DNA of 64,000 bases. Source: Austropuccinia psidii. Its lineage: Eukaryota; Basidiomycota; Pucciniomycetes; Pucciniales; Sphaerophragmiaceae. The notes under the pieces are model-generated. The model made no database searches, was not told where the DNA came from, and saw nothing but the letters and a program-made list of their open reading frames with translations. Each line of letters starts with the position of its first letter. Position 1 is the first letter of the stretch. Both the position numbers and the translations under genes were made by a program. Where the stretch lies: positions 64,081,112 through 64,145,111 of the forward strand of contig JALGQZ010000004.1 in NCBI GenBank assembly GCA_023105745.1. Reading direction: 5' to 3'. Below are positions 11,778 through 21,844 of this stretch, piece by piece.

Positions 11778-12439
11778 TGTTGGAAAATTAAGAATGAAAC
11801 TTGATGATACTTCAAAAAAGGAATCAAAGCTTGGCCAAATGAATAATAAAGAAAATCTTGATGATCTTGAGGAATAAATCAACAGGCTTGAGGTGAAATC
11901 AAATTCAATCAACAGTCAATAAATTAATTCAACCAATATCAACAATCAATTCAAATTAAATATCAATAATCTTGAAGAATTAAATAATCAATCAATCAAT
12001 CAATGTTTTTAATTTCAGTCCAAGGTCTTGAGGAATCAATTCATTCAGTAATAAATAATCAATAATCAATAATAAATTCTTGAGGATAAATCAATTATCT
12101 TGAGGAATCCAAAAGTCAATCAGTCCAATCCAAAGAAATCCTGAATTGCTCAATCAATAACCCAAATAAATCCCAATAAATAAACCAATAAATTAACTCC
12201 TGATAAGACCTGAATAAGAAAACAAAGAAATATTTGATTGGAATAGAATTTAGAATGAAATGAGATGGTCAGAAATGATTACAAAATGAACAAATCAATT
12301 TTCATATGAATATAATGAATGAAATGAAAATTGAAGATAGAAAATAATAATCATGAGAAATCATAAGATCATAAAAGAGTCATAATTTGATAAATGAGAG
12401 AAATGAAGTTAAATGAATCAAAAGAAAGAGTCAAATATG
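11778..12439 (-). other. gag leader of copy 2, low-complexity AT-rich
   Basis: Degenerate AATCAA / TCTTGAGGA repeats followed by ATGAAA-rich DNA. No gene seen. Homologous to the leaders at 4461-5227 and 23194-23842. Confidence 0.65.
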
Positions 12440-12453
12440 AGTTAATTAATTTA
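12440..12453 (-). promoter_or_regulatory. Self-priming type primer-binding site, copy 2
   Basis: AGTTAATTAATTTA (plus strand), one base from the LTR. It pairs with TAAATTAGTTAACT in the LTR (12803-12816) at 13 of 14 positions; the single mismatch is on the LTR side relative to copy 3. Confidence 0.65.
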
Positions 12454-12454
12454 A

Positions 12455-13201
12455 TGTAACAAGGGCTTGTCTAAGTGAAGAGGGCCTGGCACTTACTTAT
12501 GGAGGGCTCAGGATATGGTAAGAAAAGAGTACACTGAAGAGTGTTAAGAAATGAATTACTAAATAAAAGAATATAGGAAAAGAAGAAACAAATAATAAGA
12601 GTAAGAATAAAAGAGCCAACCACAAACAAGTCCAAGTCCACTGTTTCAACCCGTCAGAATGAGAAGAGAAGGGTTAATAAGGATATGGCCACCAAGCTCA
12701 TACTGTACAGGCAAAGAAAGAAAAGGGCTAGGACTAACTTAAAATTAAATAATTATAATACCCCAAATAGGGATAAGAATAATTATAAAATAATAAATAT
12801 ACTAAATTAGTTAACTGGGGTGAAGTCCCCAGGGGGAGAAGGAGGGGCTGGTATATGTGAGAATCACCAGCCCTCATCCAGACAGAGAATTTTCATGAGA
12901 AGATTTGATGATTGAATTGAGTCTGTCCAATACGGGTACTTTACAGCTGTACAGGATCTGTACAAGAGGATTGGTGATATTGAGTGATTATACAGTTTGG
13001 GTATGGTGTATCTAAACTGTATTGGGTATTTCCAGCCTGTACAAGTATTGACAGGCTGTATTGATGAGCAACAGTGTATGCATGTTTCAGCAAAGAAGAT
13101 TTCTGAAACTGAATGCTGATACACTCAGTGGATTTACTGGTTTGAGGTGTTTGAGTGGGTGTAAGTATGAATACCCTCACCCCTGATTAGTGGTTGCTAC
13201 A
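12455..13201 (-). repeat. 5' LTR of chromovirus copy 2 (subfamily B)
   Basis: 747 bp, TGTAAC...GCTACA. Contains the TATA segment inside GGCTGGT...ACCAGCC, the CTGGGG/CCCCAG hairpin and the primer-complementary segment. U3 has CTGTACAG-type motifs. It differs more from the copy 3 LTRs than these do from each other. Confidence 0.85.
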
Positions 13202-13247
13202 CTAAGCTTATAATAAAACCACATTTATGGCAGTATGTTTGAGAGCC
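13202..13247. other. 46-bp junction segment
   Basis: Short sequence between the copy 2 LTR and the start of LTR E. No feature recognised. It does not resemble the sequence on the far side of E at 25661. Confidence 0.5.
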
Positions 13248-14353
13248 TGTGAGGTATGTATAACATACCCATAAGGCCACAAATGATTTTATAAACAGTT
13301 AATTTTGTCTTAAACAGACTTTTTAGTTGAAATTAAAATAAAAAATAACAAAAAATAAGTATAAATTTTTTTTGGATAGACAAAGTTATAAATATTATGC
13401 CATTTTTGGATTCTACACCAACAATGACCTAGGGTACATCCATAAGGTGTTATACCCGAAAACACTTATTTCTTGTGTTATCAGAAGATTTAAGAATCTC
13501 ACAGTACTAATGTAGCTTTTTTAACATTTTTTAAAATTGTTGAATTTAAGCTTAATTAAGCTTGAATTTGAAGTTGCGTAAGGTTAATGTAAGCTTACCA
13601 AAATTTTAGTTAAAATTGAGGTGTGGTGTATATTTACTGAATTGGCTAAGGATTTGCCATACAGAATGTAAATCCTGCGTGAGCTCAATTTAAAAGGGTT
13701 CAAAGCCATGGTATGGCTTTAAATAAATAAAAGGGCAAAATCCACGCAAAAAGGTGGGACAAAGGAAAAAGACCAAATAGAGCTGGGGTACCCAACTTTT
13801 TGGATCTGCAATGATTCAATTAAGGTTGTCCACCTGTATTGGAGGATTTTCAACCTTACTTAAACTTTAAGATTAGACTTTGATCCAACCTTAAGGTTTA
13901 AACTGGTTTTATCCCAATTTGGACAGGAATTTCAAGCTGCCAAAGGGTAAATCCCAATATGCAGGCTTTAAATCAAGGTTTTAAGAACTGTCAAAGCTTA
14001 ATAAAGCTTAAAAACCTTAAATAAGCTTAAAACTTTAAAGTTACAAGCATCAAAGCCTTATCAAAAGCTAAGGTTTGGTGTGTATTGCTATTTTGCGTGG
14101 AAAAATAGCAATAACTTCAAAAATTCATTAAAAATCCAAATCTTAATGTATTTGCTTGAAAATTTCACACAGATTAGAATTTAATATTATCTATATAAAT
14201 CAAATTTTAAGTATCTTTTATAAATAAATTTCCTGGGTAATTTGCCTGGAAATTTACTCTTTTAATTAAGCTCAAAGATAATTATGATTTCTTTAAAAAT
14301 TAATTAAAATTGAGTTCAAGAGATTTCTGCTTGAAACTCTATTTTTAGGTTGT

Positions 14354-15113
14354 TGTCACGGGGGCTCTTCGAAGTGAAGAGGGCCTGGCACTCAGTAAAC
14401 TGGGACTCACTTATGGAGGGCTCAAAGATAAGATAAAAGGGGATACACTTAAGAGTGTTAAAGATAAATTGCTAAAGAATAAATATAAGAAAAGCAGCAA
14501 CAAAAGATAAGAGTAAAAGAATAGAAGAGCCAACCACAAACAAGTCCAAGTCCACTGTTTCAACCTGTCAGAATGGAAAGAGAAGGGTTAATAAGGATAT
14601 GGCCACCCAACTCATACTGTACAGGCAAAGAGAGAAATGCAAAGACTAACTTAAGATTAAATAATTATAATACCCAAAATAAGGATAAGAGTAATTATAA
14701 AATAATAAATAAACTAAATTAATTAACTGGGGAAAAGTCCCCAGGGGGGAGAAAGAGGGGCTGGTATATGTGAGAATCACCAGCCCTGATCCAGAGGAAG
14801 AATTTTCATGAGAACAATTGATGATTGAATTGAGTCTGGCCAATACAGGTCCTGTACAGCTGTACAGAACCTGTACAAGAGGTGTGGTGTATTTGAGTGA
14901 TCATACAGTCCCATACTGGTGTATTGAAACTGTATTGGGTGAATCCAACCTGTACAGGTATTGACAGGCTGTATTGATGTACCAAGGTGTATGCATGTTT
15001 CAGAATGAAGATTGCTGAAACTGACTGCTGATGCAGATACTGGATTTGCTGATTTGAGGTGTTTGAGTGGGTGTATGAATGAATACCCTTACCCCTGATG
15101 GATGGTTGTTACA
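14354..15113 (-). repeat. 3' LTR of chromovirus copy 3
   Basis: 760 bp, TGTCAC...GTTACA, nearly identical to 23858-24615; differences seen include G/A near the start, one extra A in the ACAAAAGATAAG run, and changes in the GGGGAAAAGTCCCC hairpin. CTGTACAGCTGTACAG, a perfect 16-bp palindrome, is at 14852-14867 in U3. Confidence 0.92.
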
Positions 15114-16088
15114 GTATCCCCCTCTTGAAACTGGTGGGCTCCTGAACACCATAATACCCTGCCACTGTTGAGTGGCATCTCAATATCCCCACATTTTTTC
15201 AAAAAAATTTCTTTTTAATTTTCTTTTCCTCCTGACCATTATCCTGAAAATCCTTCATTCCTTCTTCCCTGCCAAATTCAATTGATTCCCCCCTTTTTCC
15301 AAGCTTAAGTGAGTATTCCTTCCAGAATATGCCATTCTTTTCTTTTGATTCAATCAGCCATGCCTTGGGATGTGGCCTTGGGATATATCCCAGAATAAAG
15401 GCCATTGAGCACTTGTGCTCAGAAATTGGGGCCCAATGAGTATATGACTTGTACTCATTGGCCCAGACTTAATCCAATGAATGAGTGAAACTTTCCTCCA
15501 AGGGGTCTTGTCCCCATCATCCAAGGAATTGGCCTCAGACAGCCCTCCAAGTGGGTTTTGGGCTGTGGCCTCCATCCTGAGTGATCTTGATGAAATTTGC
15601 TTTTTATGGCCTTTTAGGCCTTTTTGGGTGTTTTAGTGATTAGGGCATTTTTGTTGATTTCTGGCCATAATAGGCCTTTTTTGGCCCTTTTGAGTCTTTG
15701 GGATCCTACAGTCCACGGTCCATGGGCCGTGGACCGTACGCCGCGGTCCGCGGTCCGTGGGGGCTATTGGAGGCCCCCAGGCCCAAATTTGCTGGGGACC
15801 CAGGGTGACCAAGGGGTCCAGAGATGGCCCTTACCCAATTTTTACCCTACATGGCCTGGACCCATTGATGGGGTCCAGGACCATCAAGATCCTGGCCTCC
15901 CCAAAGTTGCAGGGGAGGCCCTGGGTGATGAGTTCAGCCCCAAAGGGGTATGAACCTTCATCTTAGAGGCTTTGAGGGGGGGCATAATTGAGTTATGGCC
16001 CCATTTCCTTGAGTCAAGTTCCTTTTTTCTTGATATGGAGTGGATTGATTCTGACGTCTTGAATCTTCTGCTTGCATATTCTTCAGTT
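15114..16088 (+). promoter_or_regulatory. Upstream region of accessory gene, copy 3, with palindromes
   Basis: 975 bp between LTR and accessory ATG. The first bases are the element's polypurine tract on the other strand. Two dyads stand out: CCAATGAGTA/TACTCATTGG at 15433-15461 and a GC-rich cluster at 15711-15763, which contains a near-perfect 24-bp palindrome (15711-15734) and two CCGCGG sites (15741-15746, 15748-15753). GGCC-rich DNA surrounds them. The equivalent region of D (26075-27046) keeps both dyads in shorter form. A promoter here is inferred from position, not proven. Confidence 0.55.
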
Positions 16089-17329
16089 ATGAGTTCCAAA
16101 CTGACTGAGCTCACTGAATCTTCCCCTTCTGCACCGCCACCGTCTATTCTTCATGGTTCTGGCGTCTTCAGTCGATTGTCTTCTCCTTCTATGGCGTCTT
16201 CTGGCCATTTTGACCCCTCCCAAACATATGATGGGTTCAGAGCAGTTGAAGTCCTTGATCCTGCCTGTACTGAGTGTTTGGCCAGGGGTAAGGATTGCTT
16301 TCAACATTACAATCCTCAATCGTCAAAATGCCATTTCTGCTTTATTGGGAAGAAGCCATGCCGCCGTACCGGATCAACTTTGTCCCGGGTCAAGAGACAC
16401 CTGTGGAGTAGGAAGGATGGGCCTTATGGGCAGGAATTCCCCATTCTTGAGGAGCCTACCCCTGATGCCACTTCTGGATATTCTCAATGTGAGTGCTTTG
16501 CATATTTTGATTGAATTGGTGCTGATATCTTGATGTAGTGACTGGTTCCAGGCAGAGGGATGTGGCCAGATGGACTAATGTTGGAGGGTCCATTCCAATT
16601 GGTGGTAGGCCCATCCACTACAGCTCAGAAATTCCAATTTCAAGGACCAATGCTGATGGAGTGGTGAAAGTAGTGAAGAAGCTAAGAAGAATTGTTGATT
16701 CCCCATCAGATCCAGATGCTGAAGGAAGTGATGAGTTGGATGGTGAAGAAGTTCAAGTTATTCCCCATTCAAGTGGCCATCCATCCAGCAATTCCTCCTC
16801 TCAACCTCTTGCCAACACCAGATTCCAAAGTCAAGTCATTCCCAATACTCCAAGAACCTTTCAACCAATGCTTGCCTCTATTCCTACAACCCTTCCTCCT
16901 CCTTCACCAACTACTTCCCATACCACCAGGCCTGCCTTGATTCCAGCAGTAAGACCATCACCAGTTCAACAGCCTAGAAACTCACCCATAACCACCTCCT
17001 GTCAACTCCAACCTGTGGCCAGCTCCAGCAGAAGAAGAGATGGATTATCCCCTTTGCCGTTTCCTGCCGCCCAAGTCTTCCAAAGAAGAGAACGTTGGCC
17101 TATCCGGGTTACCAGAGAAGATCCCAATGCGGCTAGTGAAAATCCAGATGCTGTGGCCAGATTGTTCAGGAGGGTTGATAGAAATAGCAGAGAGGTGATT
17201 ATGTATGCCAATGACAGGACTATTCCAGGTACTGCTTCTGAAGAGATGGCTGCAAAATTTGCCTGGTATTAGGATGAGTTGATAAATGACTTCCAGAGAA
17301 CTTTTGATGACTTGGGTAGAGATAACTAG
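16089..17329 (+). CDS. Antisense accessory gene of copy 3: Zn2Cys6-like protein, one intron, late premature stop
   Basis: Exons 16089-16488 and 16539 onward. The ATG is chosen because F (63677) starts with the same MSS(K/R)LT motif. Residues 60-91 hold six cysteines spaced CX2CX6CX10CX2CX6C, within the spacing of fungal Zn(II)2Cys6 DNA-binding clusters. A Ser/Pro-rich middle with an acidic patch (PSDPDAEGSDELDGEE) follows, then a conserved C-terminal block (MYANDRTIPGTASEEMAAKF). A TAG at 17270-17272 ends the protein at 377 residues; the frame would otherwise reach TAG 17327-17329 (396). D reads a glutamate codon at that place. Gene lies antisense to gag-pol and converges on pol. A role in binding DNA is inferred from the cysteine pattern; the C-terminal block is not a domain I can name. 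Confidence 0.75.
16489..16538 (+). other. Spliceosomal intron in accessory gene, copy 3
   Basis: 50 nt, GTGAGT...GATGTAG with a branch-like CTGAT before the acceptor. Splicing joins two frames into S-Q-L-T-G-S-R; the equivalent D intron (27431-27482) joins S-N-L-T-G-S-R. An intron in this orientation would not survive reverse transcription of its own spliced RNA, but it is retained because gag-pol RNA is transcribed from the other strand. Confidence 0.75.
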
Positions 17330-18116
17330 TTTCCTTTTCCTTGTTTGTGTTTGGTTTGGCTTCTATCCCCACTCTTATAAATACTAAAAAAAATAAAAAA
17401 TAAAAAATAAAAAAGATAATGGAACCTCCCAATACATGATTTGGGGAGGGGATGCTGCTGCTTTAAAGAAATAAAAGAAAGAAAATTATACAAGTAAAGA
17501 AAGAAAGAAAAATAATCAGAGAAAATGAGAGTAAAGAAAGAAATAAAGAAAAATCCTGATGGTTGGTCCTTCTTGTGGTGAGTTGCTTGATTCTGGCCAA
17601 AAAAAAGTGTCTGAAAAGTGAAAACCAAACATTTGATGCTCACAGAGTGGCCAAGGTGATGTTTTACAAGAAGTAGAACCCTCAGGGATGCATACCAGGA
17701 GATGGAACTTACTTTCATAACTTCCACTCCCCACCAAGCACCATAAGACTGAAATAAATTGCCATAAATGCCTTCTGAAATGATTTGCCATAAATGACTA
17801 CTGAAATGAATTGCCGTAAATGACTTGAAGTAATGAATGTCTTGAATTATGATGATTGGCATAAAATGAAATGATAATAAAGAAAGAAAATGAAACATAA
17901 AGAAAGAAAGAAAATATTTGGCCATATCTCGATAAGGTCCAAATGGAGGGTATTGATGTTGTATGCTTCCTGAACCTGTCCAAAGAATTGACAAGTGCTC
18001 ACAAAGTGGCCAAGGTGATGCTTACAACAACATATGGGTAGAATACCCCCTTAAAGGTGCATGCCAGGAGAGGAACTTACTTTCATAACTTCTTCTCCCC
18101 ACCAAGCACCATAAAA
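17330..18116. other. Convergent spacer of copy 3 with duplicated module
   Basis: About 790 bp without a gene, AT-rich with A/G-rich runs. Holds the duplicated module (about 17640-17752 and 18000-18113), each copy with GGAACTTAC (17704-17712 and 18072-18080), as in copies 2 and D. Probably 3' untranslated sequence of both convergent transcripts. Confidence 0.6.
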
Positions 18117-21100
18117 TCAAACTCTTGAGGTATTTGGACCAGGCTTGTCTGGATACAATGAGTGGAATCCTTGACAAGGTCTGGTGAGTTGGTAAGGTTG
18201 GAAGCTGGTTCCCAAGTGGTTCTTTTTGGGTCTTCACTGAATCCTTTCCACTCTACAAGATACCATAAATTACCTCTTTTGAGTTTTGAGTCCAGAACCT
18301 GAGCCACTTCCCATTCTTCTTGCTCTTCCACTAAAACTGGTGGTGGCGGCAATTGATGACGATTTGGGATAGTTGAATGCTTGACTGGTTCTAATAAGGA
18401 CACATGGAATACAGGGTGAACTGTCTTCCATTGCTGAGGCAACTTGAGGTGATATGCATGGCTGCCAATCTTCTTAAGAACTTCATAGGGTCCCAACCAT
18501 CTTTCTGATAATTTCTTGGTGGGTCTTGTTGTCTTGATGTTCTTGGAAGCTAGCCATACTTTGTCCCCAGGTTGGAAATCAGGTGGAATTGCCCTATTTC
18601 TATCTGCATACTTCTTGAATCTCCTTATTGCTGACTATAATTCTTCTTTGACAACTTGCTGTACTGATTGGAGTTTTGTTGATAACTTTCCAGCCGGTGA
18701 GTCTTGAGAAATATGGATTGAGTCAAAGCTGGGATTTCTTCCATAAATGGTGAAAAAAGGTGATTACTTGGTTGATGAATGTTCTGCATTATTATAGGCA
18801 AATTCAGCCAGAGGGAGCCAGGTGTACCAGTCATCTTGATGATAGCTGACATACATCCGAAGGTACTGTTCTAGTATCTGATTTACCCTCTCTGTCTGTC
18901 CATCTGTTTCAGGGTGAAAGGCAGTTGAAAGATCTCTTGATATCTTGAGCTGCTGACACAATTGAGTCCAGAATGATGAAACAAATAAGGATCCTCTATC
19001 GCTGACAATACTGACTGGGAGTCCATGCTTGGAAAATACATTGCTAATGAATATTTGAGCTAAATCCAGAGCAGTGATTGTGCCATAAGTTGGAATGAAG
19101 ATTGCCATTTTTGAGAATCTGTCCACAACTACTAAAATTGAATCAAAGTTGTTGGACAGTGGCAATTGAGTGATAAAGTCCATCGATAATGAATTCCAAG
19201 GACCAGATGGAATTGAAAGAGGCTTGAGTAATCCAAACTTCTTGTGATGGATGTTCTTGTTTCTTGAACATTGCTGACATGAGGACACATAGTCCTTGAT
19301 GAATTGATTCATGCCAGCCCAATAAAAATCCCTCTTGATGAGCTTGAGGGTCTTCTCCTGGCCAGGATGGCCAGCCAATGGTGAGTCATGACGCTTTTGA
19401 AGAATATTGAGTTGAAGTTCTTCATTGCTTGGGATTACCACTCTATCTTTGAATAATAATAACTTGGCTTGAGGTTCAAGAGAATAATCTGGAACTGATT
19501 CACCTCTTGCTAGTTGCTTGAGTATTTCTTTATAGTCTTTGTCTTGCCATACTTCTTCTTGAATCTTGTCAACTAAATCTGAGAAAATTTCCACTTTGAT
19601 TGAGAAGAATCTTGACTCTTGAATTCCATCTTGCTTAAGTACTTGATGAAAATTCTGAGGATTCTTGCTGATGAAGTCCACCCCCCTCTCTGGGTACACG
19701 TCGTCCCGACGTGATAAGGCATCTGGTAAGGTGGACAGCCTGCCTGGGCGGTAAGTGATAGTGAAATGAAATTCTGAGAGAAATTCGGCCCAACAGGCCT
19801 GACGACGAGTAAGAACTTTGGAAGACATGAAATACTGCAAGGAAGAGTGGTCTGTCAAGACCTCAAAAGGGTTGGAAAGGGAAAGAAGAAATGCTCTCCA
19901 GCGCTTGAGAGCCCAAACTATGCCAAGGAGTTCCTTGTCATGAATCTCATAGTTGAGCTCAGCTGGTAAGAGCTTGCGACTATCAAATGCAATGGGATGC
20001 TTTCCAGAGTCATTCACCTGACTCAGTACGGCGCCCAATGCATAATCAGAAGCATCAGTCTCTACTACAGTAGGTAGAGAAGGATTAAAATGAGATAAGA
20101 TAGGAGCAGAGGTGAAAGCTTCTTTGAGTGATTGAAACTGACTAAGAGCTTCCTCATTGAAGATAAAGGGAGAATCTTTTTTAAGGAGGGAAGTGAGAGA
20201 AGTGATTTTTTTAGAATAATTTTTAATGAAATGTCGATACAAATTGGCAAAGCCAAGAAAAGATTGAAGATCCTTGATGTTTCTGGGCTGAGGCCAATTG
20301 AGGATTTGCTGAACTTTTGAAGAATCCATCTTGAGGCCATCACTTGAAACAACATAGCCCAAGTATTCCACACTTGAGGCATGGAATACACACTTGGAGG
20401 CTTTGGCAAACAGATTATTGTCCCTCAGTCTTTGGAGGACAGAGGCCACATGTTTGACATGTTCCTCCTCAGAACTGGAAAAGACCATAATATCATCCAG
20501 ATAAACCACAACAAACACATCCAAAAAATCTGCAAAGATATCATTTACTAGATTTTGGAAAGAAGCAGGAGCATTGGTCAAACCAAATGGCATGACCAAA
20601 TACTCATAACTGCCATATTTGGTTCTAAAGGCAGTTAAGTGCTCATCCCCCTCTTTGATTCTCAGAAGGTTATATGCACCACGCAAATCTATCTTGGAGA
20701 AGATAGTGGAACCGTTGAATACGGTAAGAAGCTGGTTCATAGGAGGAACAGGGTATCTGTTCTTCCTAGTGACAGCATTGAGTTTGCGGTAGTCAACACA
20801 CAAACGAAGACCTCCATCCTTTTTCTTGACAAAAAGGACAGGTGCTCCTGTTGAAGAGGAGCTTGGTCTAATGAAACCTTTCTCTACATTCTCTGAAATG
20901 TAGGCCCGCAGTGTTTCTGACTCTTGATTTGATAATGAGTAGATAACACCAATTGGAGGTAGAAGACCCTGTAATTCGATATAGTGATCACAGGCGCGGT
21001 GTGGAGGAAGTTTCTCTGCTTTCACCTTGGAGAATACATCCAAATATTGGTGATAAGCAGGAGGAACAACCTTCAACACAGTTTCAATTTCTTCTGGCTC

Positions 21101-21844
21101 TTCCTCCTCATCCCACTGCTCCTCCAGGGATGCATGAAAAGATAAGGGAGGAAGGTCCATATCCCCTTGGAAGAGATGAAGTGAAGATATGGCAACATCT
21201 TCTCCAACATCCTTTATCTCTTTGAAGACTTCATCTCTTGATGGAAGTAATGACTGAGAGGGAATTATGGAAGGGATATGGACAGAAGAAGGGATGGAAG
21301 GTGTCTTAAGTTCACCAGCCAGAGCAACACTGTTGACAGCAGTGGCTAAGTCATTACTAGTAGAAGGAGTAATACCACTAGAATCCTTATGATTAGAATC
21401 ATAGGTGATCAATCCATTTTTCCAATCAATAATGGGATTGAAATGGTAAAGGAAATCATAGCCCAATATCAGGTCTTCTCCTTTGGGTGAATCTATGATA
21501 AAGAAATCCCATTCAAAGCTTGGGAAGGAAGGCAAGTCAACTACCCACTTGGTATAATGGGTGATGAACAAGGCAGGGGATTCATTAGAATCCAAAATGA
21601 AAAGAGGAATCTTTTCAGGGAGCTCTGACAGAGTCAATGAGTACTTGAGAACAAAATTCTTTGCAATAAAAGAGTTTGTAGCACCAGAATCAATGAGAAT
21701 ACTATAAAAAATATCAGAGACAGAAGAGAAAATAAGAAATTTTAAAGATTTCTTGACACTAGTATTCAGAGTGCACAATTGTGCTCTTGAAGGAAATAAG
21801 TGAGAACCATTGAACACATCATGATCCCCACTCAGGCTTTTCCC
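18117..21844 (-). pseudogene. pol of chromovirus copy 3, near-intact with late lesions
   Basis: Entered by -1 frameshift at 21838-21844. A 1017-codon open stretch (21817-18764) holds protease (LIDSGATNSF), RT with YLDD (20492-20503), RNase H (ETDASDYALGAVLS; NYEIHDKELLGIVWALKRW), integrase zinc region (H...H...CQQCSRNK) and integrase core with the MDF, SDRG and HPETDGQTERV segments carrying the three acidic residues. Then TAA 18764-18766 (from a glutamine codon by comparison with copy 2) and TAG 18635-18637. The same frame resumes with the C-terminal chromodomain (VAQVLDSK; LVEWKGFSEDP), and a one-base deletion near 18163 alters the tail. The normal stop is TGA at 18117-18119. Product: polyprotein of replication enzymes; chromodomain would steer integration to marked chromatin. 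Confidence 0.9.

Larger units (their letters stand above)
6005..13201 (-). mobile_element. Chromovirus copy 2, subfamily B, left part displaced beyond window
   Basis: From right: 5' LTR 12455-13201, primer-binding site, leader, gag, heavily frameshifted pol with chromodomain, convergent spacer, and the last three codons of the accessory gene, where copy 1 has inserted. The rest of the accessory gene and the 3' LTR must lie left of copy 1, outside the window. The right-hand target duplication would be CTAAG (13202-13206). Confidence 0.85.

Noticed and set aside
1..13201. Copies 1 and 2 as a tandem array of one element
   Set aside because: The copy 1 LTR interrupts the accessory gene end of copy 2 exactly, and the two LTRs belong to different subfamilies; this is an insertion, not a tandem duplication.
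13248..14353. Possible host gene or unique DNA left of copy 3
   Set aside because: Its beginning and the far-side end (25641-25660) match the ends of a known LTR family, and the copy 3 target duplication joins the halves.
17326..17994. 222-codon minus-strand frame in the convergent spacer
   Set aside because: Phe/Ser-rich translation of A/G-rich DNA. The equivalent regions in copies 2 and D are broken differently, so no conserved protein.
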